Of a stretch of 35,721 nt of DNA, positions 9,787 to 18,071 are shown piece after piece (the stretch's first letter is position 1; every line of letters begins with the position of its first letter). The DNA is taken from positions 1 to 35,721 of the forward strand of contig JAOBWH010000084.1 in NCBI GenBank assembly GCA_025463265.1. The letters are read 5' to 3'. A program made the position numbers and the translations under genes. The notes under the pieces were generated by a model. It saw only the letters and a list, made by a program, of their open reading frames with translations. It ran no database searches and was not told the DNA's origin. Origin of the DNA: Ilumatobacteraceae bacterium. Lineage in GTDB: Bacteria; Actinomycetota; Acidimicrobiia; Acidimicrobiales; Iamiaceae.

Positions 9787-11312
9787 GCAACCCCAACGAA
9801 CCCCTGGACCCCACGGCCAACGATCCGGTCGACCCGATCGATCCGGTCGAGCCGCCCGAGGAGATCGTCGAGGACTCACCCGTCGACTCCGAAGACGACC
9901 TGTTGGCCATCGCCCAGGCGCCCAAGCACCACGGCGCCCTGTCCCGCCTCTACCACGGCGAGACCGACATCAACATCATCGGCCGGTGGAAGACCTGGTT
10001 CGCCGTCTCCGGCGTCTTCCTGCTCATCGGGCTGGCCGCACTGGTCGGCAACGGCCTCAACCTGGGCATCGACTTCACCGGCGGCACGGTGTGGGAGGTG
10101 CCGGCGGGCAAGGCCGACGTGGCCGAGGTCGAGACCGCCATGGGCGATCTCGGCTACGACGACGTGCAGGTCCAGCTCGTGACCCAGAACACCGGCTCGG
10201 GCGACAAGCGCATCCTGCGCGTGGAGGCCGAGGCGTCGGCGGCGCCCGATGCCGCCACCACCAAGGCGGTCGGTGCGGCCACGTCGGACCTCAACTCGCT
10301 CAAGGACGACCTGGAAGGCAAGTCGAAGGAGAAGATCGATGCGGTCCGGGCCAACCTCGAGAGCATCGAAGGGCCCTTCCAGGATGCGGTGCCCGCGGAC
10401 CTCAAGACGCTCCAGGAGCAGATCGACACCCTCCGGGGCAAGGTCGACGACGCCAAGGGCAAGGCCGAGGCCAAGGCGGTCAGCTCCGCAGCGGCCGACA
10501 TGCAGAAGCAGGTCAGCGCCCTCGACGCCCAGGAGCAGACCGAGCGGGAGCGTCTGGGCCAGGCGGTGTCCGACGAGCTCGCCAGCCAGACCGGGACCAA
10601 CGTCAAGGAGGTCACGGTCGACACGGTGGGCCCGTCGTGGGGTCAGCAGGTGTCGAGCAAGGCCCGCACCGCCCTCATCGTGTTCCTCATCGCGATCAGC
10701 ATCTACATCACGCTGCGCTTCGAGTTCCGCATGGCCATGGCCACCCTCGCCGCCCTCATCCACGACCTGCTCATCGTGGTGGGCATCTACGCCCTCTTCC
10801 AGTTCCCGGTCACACCGGCCACGGTGATCGCCCTGCTCACCATCTTGGGCTTCTCCATCTACGACGGCATCGTGGTGTTCGACCGCGTCGACGAGAACAC
10901 CAAGCTGCTCGGGCGGAAGTCGAAGATGACCTACTCCGAGATGGCGAACCTCTCGCTCAACCAGGTGCTGATGCGCTCGCTGAACACCTCGATCACGGCG
11001 CTGCTCCCCATCGCCTCGGTGCTGTTCCTCGGCTCGTTCGTGCTCGGTGCCACCGCCCTCGAGGAGTTCGGCCTGGCCCTCTTCCTCGGCCTGCTGTCGG
11101 GTGCGTACTCGTCGATCTTCATCGCCACGCCGCTGCTCGCCATCTTGAAGGAGCGCGAGCCCCGCTACCGCGAGCTGCGCGAGCGCCTTGCGGCACGGGG
11201 CACGACCTCCGGTCCAGGCTCGGGCGACGAGGATCTGGTGCCGGCCGGCGCCGGCGCGCCGGGCGACAACACCGTGGCACCTCGGGCGCGCAAGCAGGGC
11301 AAGAAGCGCTGA
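9783..11312 (+). CDS. secF: Protein translocase subunit SecF, with helical insertion
   Basis: Partner of SecD in the export motor. The 509-residue product is much longer than E. coli SecF (323). It has an acidic cytoplasmic N-terminus (1-45), TM1 at about 72-89, NLGIDFTGGTVWEV (93-106), a first extracytoplasmic strand region ending near 148, then a charged, Ala/Lys/Glu-rich segment at about 151-256 predicted to be helical, possibly coiled coil. VDTVGPSWGQQV (279-290), five further membrane helices (295-452) and a basic tail ending RKQGKKR follow. The Asp-containing IYDGIVVFDRVDEN (359-372) is the functional membrane motif. GTG 9783 overlaps the secD stop; the secF stop overlaps apt by one base. 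Confidence 0.95.
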   Translation: MSNPNEPLDPTANDPVDPIDPVEPPEEIVEDSPVDSEDDLLAIAQAPKHHGALSRLYHGETDINIIGRWKTWFAVSGVFLLIGLAALVGNGLNLGIDFTGGTVWEVPAGKADVAEVETAMGDLGYDDVQVQLVTQNTGSGDKRILRVEAEASAAPDAATTKAVGAATSDLNSLKDDLEGKSKEKIDAVRANLESIEGPFQDAVPADLKTLQEQIDTLRGKVDDAKGKAEAKAVSSAAADMQKQVSALDAQEQTERERLGQAVSDELASQTGTNVKEVTVDTVGPSWGQQVSSKARTALIVFLIAISIYITLRFEFRMAMATLAALIHDLLIVVGIYALFQFPVTPATVIALLTILGFSIYDGIVVFDRVDENTKLLGRKSKMTYSEMANLSLNQVLMRSLNTSITALLPIASVLFLGSFVLGATALEEFGLALFLGLLSGAYSSIFIATPLLAILKEREPRYRELRERLAARGTTSGPGSGDEDLVPAGAGAPGDNTVAPRARKQGKKR

Positions 11313-11839
11313 TGGCGGACGCGATCGCCCTCGAGGCGTTCATCCGCGACATCGAGGACTTCCCGAAGGCGGGGATCACCTTCAAGGACATCACCCCGCT
11401 GCTCGCCGATCCCGGTGCGCTGGCGGCGGCGGTCCACGGGCTCAGCGCCGCGTTCACCGACCGGGGCATCACCAAGGTCGTCGGCATGGAGGCGCGAGGG
11501 TTCATCTTCGCCGCCCCCGTCGCCGTCGCCCTCGGTGCGGGCTTCGTCCCGGTCCGCAAGGCGGGCAAGCTGCCCTGGTCCGTCAACCGCCAGGAGTACG
11601 TGCTGGAGTACGGCACCGATCTGCTGGAGATCCACCAGGACGCGGTCACCGCGGAGGACCGCGTGCTCGTCATCGACGACGTGCTCGCCACCGGCGGCAC
11701 GGCGGCGGCCACGGTCCAGCTGCTGGGCCAGAGCAGCGCCACAGTGGTGGCGCTGGGGTTCGTGATGGAGCTGGCGTTCCTCGACGGGCGGGCCGCGCTC
11801 GGCGATGCCGAGGTGACCACGCTCCTGCGGTACGCCTGA
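11312..11839 (+). CDS. apt: Adenine phosphoribosyltransferase
   Basis: Purine salvage enzyme making AMP from adenine and PRPP in the cytoplasm. The 175-residue protein is of normal length and has FPKAGITFKDITPLL near the N-terminus, GMEARGFIFAAPVA, the KLPW loop and the PRPP-binding motif VLVIDDVLATGGTAAA. The ATG overlaps the secF stop by one base, and its own stop overlaps the next gene's ATG by one base (TGATG in both cases). SecF-apt-relA is a conserved actinobacterial order, here interrupted by one membrane protein gene. AMP supply and (p)ppGpp metabolism being neighbours is a known theme, not proof of a link. Confidence 0.96.
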   Translation: MADAIALEAFIRDIEDFPKAGITFKDITPLLADPGALAAAVHGLSAAFTDRGITKVVGMEARGFIFAAPVAVALGAGFVPVRKAGKLPWSVNRQEYVLEYGTDLLEIHQDAVTAEDRVLVIDDVLATGGTAAATVQLLGQSSATVVALGFVMELAFLDGRAALGDAEVTTLLRYA

Positions 11840-13491
11840 TGGCCGGCCGGCGGACGCGCCGGCAGGTGCTCGCCGCGGCCTGGGCGGCGGTCGTCGCCCT
11901 CCCGTTCCTGCGCCTGGCGGTGGTGGCCCGGAACCTGCCTCCGAAGTCGATCCCGTGGGGTGCCGACAACTTCGAGCTGCTCGTCGGCGCGCAGAGCGCG
12001 TCGCGGCTCGGTCAGCTCACCGGTCCGTGGTCGCGGCTCGGGTTCACTCACCCGGGACCGCTGCTGGCGTACTGGGAGGCGCCGTGGTTCCTCGCCATGG
12101 GCGAGGCCCCGACGTCGCTCCTGGTGGCGGCCGCGATCCTGGGCGGGGTCTGCTTCGCGTCGCTCGTGGCGGTGGTGGGCGTCCGCATGGGCAGCGTCGG
12201 CGCCGCGATCGCCGCCGTCGTGGTCCTGGCGGGTCTGGCCCGGGCCGACGTCATCGGGTTCTCGCACCCGTGGAACCCGGCGGCCACCATGGCCGCCGCC
12301 GCGCTCCTGCTCGTGGTGGCGGCGGCGGTGTCCACCGGCTCGGTCCGGTTGCTCCCCGTGCTGGTCCTGGTGGGGTCGTTCGTCGCCCAGACGCACCTGG
12401 GCGCCGCACCGTTCGCCGTGGTGATCACCGGTGCCGCGCTCGTCGCCTGGCTGGTGCACCACCGGGCTTCGTGGCGGGCCGACGTCCGCTGGATCGTCGC
12501 CGCCGGAGCGGTGGGCGCGCTGGTGTGGCTGCCCGTCGGCATCGACCAGTTCTCGGGCACCCACAACGTGTCGCACCTGCTCGGGTTCGCGGCGTCGGGT
12601 GAGGTCCGCTCCGACGACTTCGCCGTCTTGGACCCGAACACCGACCACCAGGTGGGGATCGGCGAGGCGGTGAGGTGGACGGCGTCCATCACGTCGGGCT
12701 GGCAGCCCTCGGCCTCGCTGTGGGCCGGGTCGGACTCGGTGGCGGGCAAGGACGCCCGCCCGGACTCGGCCTCGCTCGTCGTGCTCGTCGGGCTCGTGGG
12801 CATCAACGGGTGGGCGGTGTTCCGCGCCCGAGGGGCCACCGTCACCCCAGCCGCATCCTTCGCCACCGCGCTGAGCCGCTTCGCCATCGGCGGGGCGCTC
12901 CTGTCGGTGTTCGCGGCCTGGAACAGCCGGGGCGACTTCCGGCCGTACCTGGTGGCGTTCAGCGTCGGCGTCGGGCTGGCCCTCTGGCTGGCGGCGGTGC
13001 TCACCGTCTACGTGGCCAACCGCGAGGTGCTGCACCGCGCCGGGAGGCAGGTCACCTCGACCACCGCCGGCCAGGTGGCGGCGTACGCCGTGCTCGCCGT
13101 CGCCGTAGTGCTGTTGCTCGTCCCGTCGATGACGCACCGCCACGCCGCCTTCCCCAGCGTCGACGACGAGAGCGAGGCGCTCCAGACCGCGGTCGAAGCC
13201 CGGCTCCCCGATGGGTTCGACGGGCGGGTCGAGATCGGCGGGCAGGGCTTCGTCCAGTACCAGCACATCGTCCAGCTCGTGTTCGGCCTGGAATCCGACG
13301 GCGTCCGCACCCAGGTCCCGGAGCGGTTCCAGCTGCGGGTGTCGACCCGGCAGCAGAGCGATGCGGAGCCCGACATCCGGTTCGTGCTGGGCGGGACCAC
13401 CGACACGCCGCCCGAGGGGTGCGAACCCCTTCCGGTGGGCGACGGGACGAAGCAGTTCGGCACCACGCTCTGCGTCATCGAGCCCGCTTGA
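11839..13491 (+). CDS. Polytopic membrane protein, possibly GT-C-like glycosyltransferase
   Basis: Not recognised as a named gene. The 550-residue product has a basic N-terminus (MAGRRTRR) and about eleven predicted membrane helices (roughly 9-30, 92-115, 117-134, 148-166, 170-186, 188-206, 215-235, 311-328, 340-360, 368-394 and 411-430). The first loop holds IPWGADNFELLVGAQ (38-52) and GFTHPGPLLAYWEAPWFL (68-85), and FSHPWNP (141-147) follows later. An acidic residue in the first outer loop plus a HPGPL motif resembles actinobacterial GT-C/family 39-like proteins. The tail (431-550) should be extracytoplasmic, with two cysteines (528, 545) that may pair. It is coupled to apt by a one-base overlap and ends 45 bases before relA. 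Glycosyl transfer to lipid or cell-wall material is inference. Confidence 0.85.
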   Translation: MAGRRTRRQVLAAAWAAVVALPFLRLAVVARNLPPKSIPWGADNFELLVGAQSASRLGQLTGPWSRLGFTHPGPLLAYWEAPWFLAMGEAPTSLLVAAAILGGVCFASLVAVVGVRMGSVGAAIAAVVVLAGLARADVIGFSHPWNPAATMAAAALLLVVAAAVSTGSVRLLPVLVLVGSFVAQTHLGAAPFAVVITGAALVAWLVHHRASWRADVRWIVAAGAVGALVWLPVGIDQFSGTHNVSHLLGFAASGEVRSDDFAVLDPNTDHQVGIGEAVRWTASITSGWQPSASLWAGSDSVAGKDARPDSASLVVLVGLVGINGWAVFRARGATVTPAASFATALSRFAIGGALLSVFAAWNSRGDFRPYLVAFSVGVGLALWLAAVLTVYVANREVLHRAGRQVTSTTAGQVAAYAVLAVAVVLLLVPSMTHRHAAFPSVDDESEALQTAVEARLPDGFDGRVEIGGQGFVQYQHIVQLVFGLESDGVRTQVPERFQLRVSTRQQSDAEPDIRFVLGGTTDTPPEGCEPLPVGDGTKQFGTTLCVIEPA

Positions 13492-13492
13492 C

Positions 13493-13506
13493 CCCACCCC
13501 GGTGGG
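13493..13506 (+). terminator. Short GC hairpin after the membrane protein gene
   Basis: CCCACC-CC-GGTGGG begins 2 bases after the stop codon at 13491 and lies 17 bases before the relA -10 element. The stem is tight and lacks a T-tract, so it is only a weak terminator candidate. Confidence 0.3.
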
Positions 13507-13523
13507 AGGTTGCGGCGCCGTCG

Positions 13524-13529
13524 TAGGCT
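13524..13529 (+). promoter_or_regulatory. Predicted -10 element of relA (leaderless)
   Basis: TAGGCT ends 6 bases before the relA ATG at 13536, in the same TAGNNT context as other genes here. No Shine-Dalgarno sequence precedes the ATG, which agrees with leaderless translation. Confidence 0.6.
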
Positions 13530-13535
13530 GGAGCC

Positions 13536-15761
13536 ATGTCGACCGTGAGCCGAGTGCTTCCGTGGCGCCGATCGAGCGCTCCCGCCTCGGTCGAGCTCGC
13601 ACCGCTGCTCGCCATCTTCCGCCAGCACCATCCCAAGAAGTCCACGGTGCTCATCGCCCAGGCCTACGAGCTGGCTGCGGCGGCCCACGAGGGCCAGACC
13701 CGCAAGAGCGGCGAGCCGTACATCCACCACCCGCTGTCGGTCGGTCGCATCGTGGCCGACCTCGGGCTCGACGACGTCACCGTCGCCGCCGCCCTGCTCC
13801 ACGACTCGGTCGAGGACACGGGCGTCACCCTCGAGCAGGTCGCCCGGCAGTTCGGGGACGAGGTGGCGGCCATCGTCGACGGCGTCACCAAGCTGGACCG
13901 CGTCCAGTTCGACTCGAAGGCGGCGCAGCAGGCCGCGTCGATGCGCAAGATGCTCGTGGCCATGGCCAAGGACCTGCGGGTCCTGATGATCAAGCTGGCG
14001 GACCGGCTCCACAACATGCGCACGCTCGGGGCCATGCCGGCCGACAAGCAGACCCGCATCGCCCGCGAGACCATCGACGTCTACGCGCCCCTCGCGCACC
14101 GCCTCGGCATGCAGGACCTCAAGCAGCAGCTCGAGGACCTCAGCTTCGCCACGCTCCACCCCAAGCAGTACGCCGAGATCGACCACATGGTGGCCACCCG
14201 CAGCCCCGAGCGCGAGCTCTACCTGGAGCAGGTCCTCGAGGAGGTCCGCCAGCGCCTGGCGGAGCTCGGGGTCGATGCCGACGTGAGCGGCCGGCCCAAG
14301 CACCTGTGGAGCATCTACGAGAAGATGGTGGTCAAGGGCCGCCAGTTCGACGACATCTACGACCTGGTCGGCATCCGCGTCCAGGTCGACTCGGTCCGCG
14401 ACTGCTACGCCGCCCTCGGCTCGATCCACGCCACCTGGCGGCCGGTGCAGGGCCGGTTCAAGGACTACGTGGCCATGCCCAAGTTCAACCTCTACCAGTC
14501 GCTGCACACCACGGTGATCGGGCCCCAGGGCAAGCCGCTCGAGGTCCAGCTGCGCACCAACGAGATGCACCAGCGGGCGGAGTTCGGCGTGGCCGCCCAC
14601 TTCGCCTACAAGCGGGGCACGCCGTCCGACGAGCTCGCCTGGCTGAACCGCATCGTGGACTGGCAGCAGGAGACGTCGGACCCCGAGCAGTTCATGGAGA
14701 CGCTCAAGGTCGACCTGGAGCAGGACGAGGTCTACGTCTTCACGCCCAAGGGCCGCGTCGTCACGATGGTCAAGGGAGCGACGCCCATCGACTTCGCCTA
14801 CGCCGTGCACACCGAGGTCGGCCACGCCTGCGTCGGTGCCCGCGTGAACGGCCGCCTGGTGTCGCTCAGCCACCAGCTCACGTCGGGCGACACGTGCGAG
14901 ATCTTCACGTCCAAGGTCGAGGGCAGCGGCCCGAGCCGGGACTGGCTCCAGATCGTCCAGACCCCCCGCGCCGCCAACAAGATCCGCCAGTGGTTCTCCC
15001 GCGAGCGGCGCGAGGACGCGCGCGAGACCGGGCGTGAGGATTTCCAGAAGCAGCTCCGCAAGGAGGGGCTGCCCACCCAGAAGCTGCCGCCGGGCGTCCT
15101 CGACGAAGCCGCCCTGGACCTCAACTACCTGGACGTCGACGCGCTCTACACGGCCATCGGCGAGCACCACGTCTCGCCCGAGGCGGTCGTCGCCCGGGTC
15201 AGCAAGCTGCTCCACTCGGGCGACCCCGAGCGCGAGGAGCAGCTGGGCACCTCGGTCACCCGCCCGTCCACCATGCGGAGCAACCGCAGCGGCGCCGGCG
15301 TCCACGTCGAGGGGCTCGACGACGTCATGGTGCGGCTGTCGCGCTGCTGCACGCCGGTCCCGGGCGATGAGATCATCGGGTTCGTGACGCGGGGACGCGG
15401 TGTCTCGGTCCACCGGGCCGACTGCGCCAACGCCGCGTCGCTCCAGGCCGGCCAGCGCGACCGCCTGATGGAGGTCGAGTGGGACAGCGACCTGTCCGGC
15501 GGCACGTTCGTGGCGTCCATCGAGGTGCGCTCGCTCGACCGCCCCGGCCTCCTCGGCGACGTGTCCGCCGTGCTGGCCGAGCACAAGGTCAACATCATCG
15601 CCTGCAACATGAAGACGGATCGGGACCGCATGGCGGCCATGCGCTTCGACTGCGAGATGGGCGATCCGTCGCACCTCGACGCCGTGCTCGGCCGCATCCG
15701 CTCGGTCGACGGCGTCTACCAGTCGTACCGGGTCCTGCCGGGGGCCAACTCCGGAGACTGA
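13536..15761 (+). CDS. relA: Bifunctional (p)ppGpp synthetase/hydrolase Rel
   Basis: Makes and degrades the alarmone (p)ppGpp on the ribosome during amino acid starvation. The 741-residue protein has the full long-RSH layout: HD hydrolase domain (about 45-200) with HH at 64-65, HD at 89-90 and LADRLHNMR at 154-162; synthetase domain (about 240-360) with RFKDY at 307-311, YQSLHTT at 320-326 and EVQLRT at 336-341; TGS domain (about 396-458) with FAYAVHTEVGHACVGARVNG; a zinc-finger/RIS region with SRCCTPVPGDEI (602-613) and C630; and an ACT domain (about 655-735). RFKD is the RXKD motif of bifunctional enzymes, and the hydrolase residues are intact, so both activities are expected. ATG 13536 follows a -10 element by 6 bases. 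Confidence 0.97.
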   Translation: MSTVSRVLPWRRSSAPASVELAPLLAIFRQHHPKKSTVLIAQAYELAAAAHEGQTRKSGEPYIHHPLSVGRIVADLGLDDVTVAAALLHDSVEDTGVTLEQVARQFGDEVAAIVDGVTKLDRVQFDSKAAQQAASMRKMLVAMAKDLRVLMIKLADRLHNMRTLGAMPADKQTRIARETIDVYAPLAHRLGMQDLKQQLEDLSFATLHPKQYAEIDHMVATRSPERELYLEQVLEEVRQRLAELGVDADVSGRPKHLWSIYEKMVVKGRQFDDIYDLVGIRVQVDSVRDCYAALGSIHATWRPVQGRFKDYVAMPKFNLYQSLHTTVIGPQGKPLEVQLRTNEMHQRAEFGVAAHFAYKRGTPSDELAWLNRIVDWQQETSDPEQFMETLKVDLEQDEVYVFTPKGRVVTMVKGATPIDFAYAVHTEVGHACVGARVNGRLVSLSHQLTSGDTCEIFTSKVEGSGPSRDWLQIVQTPRAANKIRQWFSRERREDARETGREDFQKQLRKEGLPTQKLPPGVLDEAALDLNYLDVDALYTAIGEHHVSPEAVVARVSKLLHSGDPEREEQLGTSVTRPSTMRSNRSGAGVHVEGLDDVMVRLSRCCTPVPGDEIIGFVTRGRGVSVHRADCANAASLQAGQRDRLMEVEWDSDLSGGTFVASIEVRSLDRPGLLGDVSAVLAEHKVNIIACNMKTDRDRMAAMRFDCEMGDPSHLDAVLGRIRSVDGVYQSYRVLPGANSGD

Positions 15762-15767
15762 CTCGTC

Positions 15768-15773
15768 TACCGT
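15768..15773 (+). promoter_or_regulatory. Predicted -10 element of the alpha/beta hydrolase gene (leaderless)
   Basis: TACCGT ends 7 bases before the ATG at 15781 and begins 6 bases after the relA stop. It overlaps the alternative GTG start at 15772, which argues for the ATG. Confidence 0.5.
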
Positions 15774-15780
15774 GCGGCCG

Positions 15781-16698
15781 ATGGTTGCCGACGTGGACTC
15801 CCTCATCGCGGACGACGCTCCGGGCTGGTTCCGACGTTCGCTGCACACCCCGTTCTTCGACGAGCACGTCGAGGTCGACGGTGCCCGCATCCACTACCTG
15901 GCCTGGGGGGAGCCGGGACGCCGCGGGCTCGTGTTCGTGCACGGCGGTGCCGCCCACGCCCACTGGTGGACCCACGTCGCCGCCACGTTCTCCCGGCAGT
16001 ACCGGGTGGTGGCCATCGACCTGTCGGGCCACGGCGACTCCGACCACCGCGACACCTACTCGCTCGAGCAGTGGTCGCGAGAGGTGATGGCCGTCGCCGA
16101 CGACGCCGGCATCGGCGGCCCGCCGGTCGTCGTCGGCCACAGCATGGGTGGCTTCGTCACCATCGCCACCGCCGCCCTGCACTCGGACCGCCTCGCCGGC
16201 GTGGTGGTGCTCGACTCCCCGGTGGCCGAGCCCGACGCCGAGATCGGCGCCGCCCAGGCCAAGCAGGCCTTCGGCGTGCCCAAGGTGTACCCGACCTCCG
16301 ACGAGGCCCTCGCCCGGTTCCGCACGGTGCCCCGCCAGGACCACGACCTGCCCTACGTCATCCACCACGTGGCCCGGCGCTCGCTCCACCAGGTCGAGGG
16401 CGGGTGGAGCTGGAAGTTCGACCACAACCTGTTCAACGCCTTCACGTCCAGCATCCGGGCCGTCGCCCTGCCGTACCTGCCCGAGGTGCGCTGCCGGTTC
16501 GCGCTGCTGCGCGCCGAGCTGGGCCTGGTGACACCGGACATCGGCGACTCGATGTACGAGAAGCTCGGCAGGGTCGCCCCCGTGGTGGAGCTGCCCGAGA
16601 CCGGCCACCACGGCATGCTCGACCAGCCCCTGCTCGTGATCACCGCCATCCGCACCCTCCTCGCCGACTGGGACCACAGCACCCCGCAGAAGCGGTGA
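15781..16698 (+). CDS. Alpha/beta hydrolase
   Basis: Cytoplasmic serine hydrolase of unknown substrate. The 305-residue protein has the oxyanion-region [12 protein letters not shown] (52-63), [13 protein letters not shown] (76-88), the nucleophile elbow VVGHSMGG (117-124; S121), LDSP after the next strand, and a C-terminal catalytic His at 276 or 277 (ETGHHGM). The acid residue is probably near TPDIGD (251-256). No signal peptide or lipobox is seen. ATG 15781 is preferred over the in-frame GTG at 15772 because it lies 7 bases after a -10-like element. It occupies the relA-hisS interval, where M. tuberculosis has ppiB and a metallo-hydrolase gene, so it is a lineage-specific substitution. Esterase, epoxide hydrolase and haloperoxidase relatives are all possible. 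Confidence 0.88.
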   Translation: MVADVDSLIADDAPGWFRRSLHTPFFDEHVEVDGARIHYLAWGEPGRRGLVFVHGGAAHAHWWTHVAATFSRQYRVVAIDLSGHGDSDHRDTYSLEQWSREVMAVADDAGIGGPPVVVGHSMGGFVTIATAALHSDRLAGVVVLDSPVAEPDAEIGAAQAKQAFGVPKVYPTSDEALARFRTVPRQDHDLPYVIHHVARRSLHQVEGGWSWKFDHNLFNAFTSSIRAVALPYLPEVRCRFALLRAELGLVTPDIGDSMYEKLGRVAPVVELPETGHHGMLDQPLLVITAIRTLLADWDHSTPQKR

Positions 16699-16725
16699 GC
16701 TCCCGCGCCGGTCGTTTCGGGTGGG

Positions 16726-16754
16726 GGAGGGGCGACGGGTAGCCTCGCCCCTCC
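16726..16754. promoter_or_regulatory. Perfect 10-bp inverted repeat enclosing the hisS -10 element
   Basis: GGAGGGGCGA at 16726-16735 and its exact reverse complement TCGCCCCTCC at 16745-16754 are separated by 9 bases that hold the start of the -10 element. The right arm ends on the base before the hisS ATG. As DNA it could be an operator blocking polymerase; as RNA, in a readthrough transcript from the hydrolase gene, it would form a strong hairpin against the start codon. Confidence 0.55.
16740..16745 (+). promoter_or_regulatory. Predicted -10 element of hisS-aspS (leaderless)
   Basis: TAGCCT, in the GGTAGNNT context, ends 9 bases before the hisS ATG at 16755. No Shine-Dalgarno sequence is present at the usual distance. 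Confidence 0.55.
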
Positions 16755-18071
16755 ATGGCACGAGCGAAGTTCCAGGCCCCGAAGGGGACCCAAGACGTCC
16801 TCCCGCCCACCTCCGCCCGGTGGGAACGCCTGCTCGCCGCCTTCGCGCAGACCGTCGAACGGGCCGGGTACGGGCTGCTCCAGTCGCCCATGTTCGAGGA
16901 GCTGGCGGTCTTCCAACGGGAGTCCGAGGGCGCCGACGCGGTGCGCAAGGAGATGTACGACTTCGAGGACAAGGGCGGGCGCCGCATCGCCCTGCGTCCC
17001 GAGGGCACGGCGTCGGTCGTGCGGGCGTTCGTCCAGCACCAGCCGGCTTCGCCGTGGAAGGTCTGGTACGCCACGCCGGCGTTCCGGTACGAGAACGTGC
17101 AGGCCGGCCGGTACCGCCAGCACCACCAGGTCGGCCTCGAGGTCCTCGGGTCTGCCGATCCGGACGTCGACGTCGAGGTCATCACCATCGGGTGGGAGTT
17201 CCTCCAGGCCCTGGGCCTGCGCAAGGTCGAGCTGCTGCTCAACACGATGGGCACCGCCGAGGACCGGGTCCGCTACGTCGAGGTGCTCCGCACCTTCCTC
17301 CAGGCGCGCATCGGCGACCTGGCCGAGGAGGACCGCGAGAAGGTCGAGCGCCACCCGATGCGGGTGCTGGACTCCAAGCGCACGGAGACGCGGCGGGCCA
17401 CGGCCGACGCGCCGGCCATCGCCGACCACCTGTCCGACGAGAGCGCTCAGCACTTCGAGCAGGTGAAGGTCGGCCTCGGGGCGGCCGGCATCCCCTTCGT
17501 GCTGGCCCCCCGCCTGGTCCGCGGCTTCGACTACTACACCCACACCACCTTCGAGCTGGTCCCGTCGCTGGTCGACAGCGCCCAGGCCACCATCCTCGGC
17601 GGCGGCCGCTACGACGGCCTCGTCGAGGAGCTGGGAGGGCCCCCGACGCCCGGCATCGGGTTCGGGTCGGGCATCGAGCGCCTGCTCATCGCCTGCGATG
17701 CCGAGGACGTGTTCGCCGGGCCCACCGCCCGCGTCGACGTGTTCGTCGTCGACGTCACCGACGGCTCCCACGCCGGGCCGCTCACCGCCGAGCTGCGCCG
17801 GGCGGGCATCCGCTGCGACCGCGCCTTCGACCGCAAGGGCATGCGGGCGCAGATGAAGGCCGCCGACCGCTCCGGCGCCAGCCATGCGGTGATCGTCGGA
17901 GCGCAGGAGCTCGCCGACGGCACCGCCACGGTCCGCCCGCTGCGAGCGGCGTTCGGCGAGCACCAGGACGCCGTCGCCCGCGCCGATCTCGTCGCCCACC
18001 TCACCGCGCTCCTCGCTGCATCCCGCCCCACCGATCTCTCGACGACGACACCTGGCAAGGACCACTCATGA
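16755..18071 (+). CDS. hisS: Histidyl-tRNA synthetase
   Basis: Class II synthetase charging tRNA-His. The 438-residue protein has [10 protein letters not shown] (9-18), motif 1 around residues 40-62, motif 2 as [16 protein letters not shown] (110-125), the HisRS-specific [12 protein letters not shown] (256-267), motif 3 as [12 protein letters not shown] (300-311), and a C-terminal anticodon-binding domain (about 327-425) ending in a short disordered tail. In motif 2 the usual Arg-Pro after FRYE is Asn-Val, a variation rather than a lost catalytic residue. The ATG is leaderless by prediction and has an inverted repeat on both sides of its -10 element. The stop overlaps aspS by 4 bases (ATGA). 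Confidence 0.96.
   Translation: MARAKFQAPKGTQDVLPPTSARWERLLAAFAQTVERAGYGLLQSPMFEELAVFQRESEGADAVRKEMYDFEDKGGRRIALRPEGTASVVRAFVQHQPASPWKVWYATPAFRYENVQAGRYRQHHQVGLEVLGSADPDVDVEVITIGWEFLQALGLRKVELLLNTMGTAEDRVRYVEVLRTFLQARIGDLAEEDREKVERHPMRVLDSKRTETRRATADAPAIADHLSDESAQHFEQVKVGLGAAGIPFVLAPRLVRGFDYYTHTTFELVPSLVDSAQATILGGGRYDGLVEELGGPPTPGIGFGSGIERLLIACDAEDVFAGPTARVDVFVVDVTDGSHAGPLTAELRRAGIRCDRAFDRKGMRAQMKAADRSGASHAVIVGAQELADGTATVRPLRAAFGEHQDAVARADLVAHLTALLAASRPTDLSTTTPGKDHS

Noticed and set aside
13008-15890. A 960-codon open frame on the minus strand opposite relA, and similar long antisense frames opposite ruvB, aroB and alaS
   Set aside because: These mirror the codon bias of the plus-strand genes in very GC-rich DNA, have low-complexity His/Asp/Arg/Gly-rich translations and no recognisable domains.
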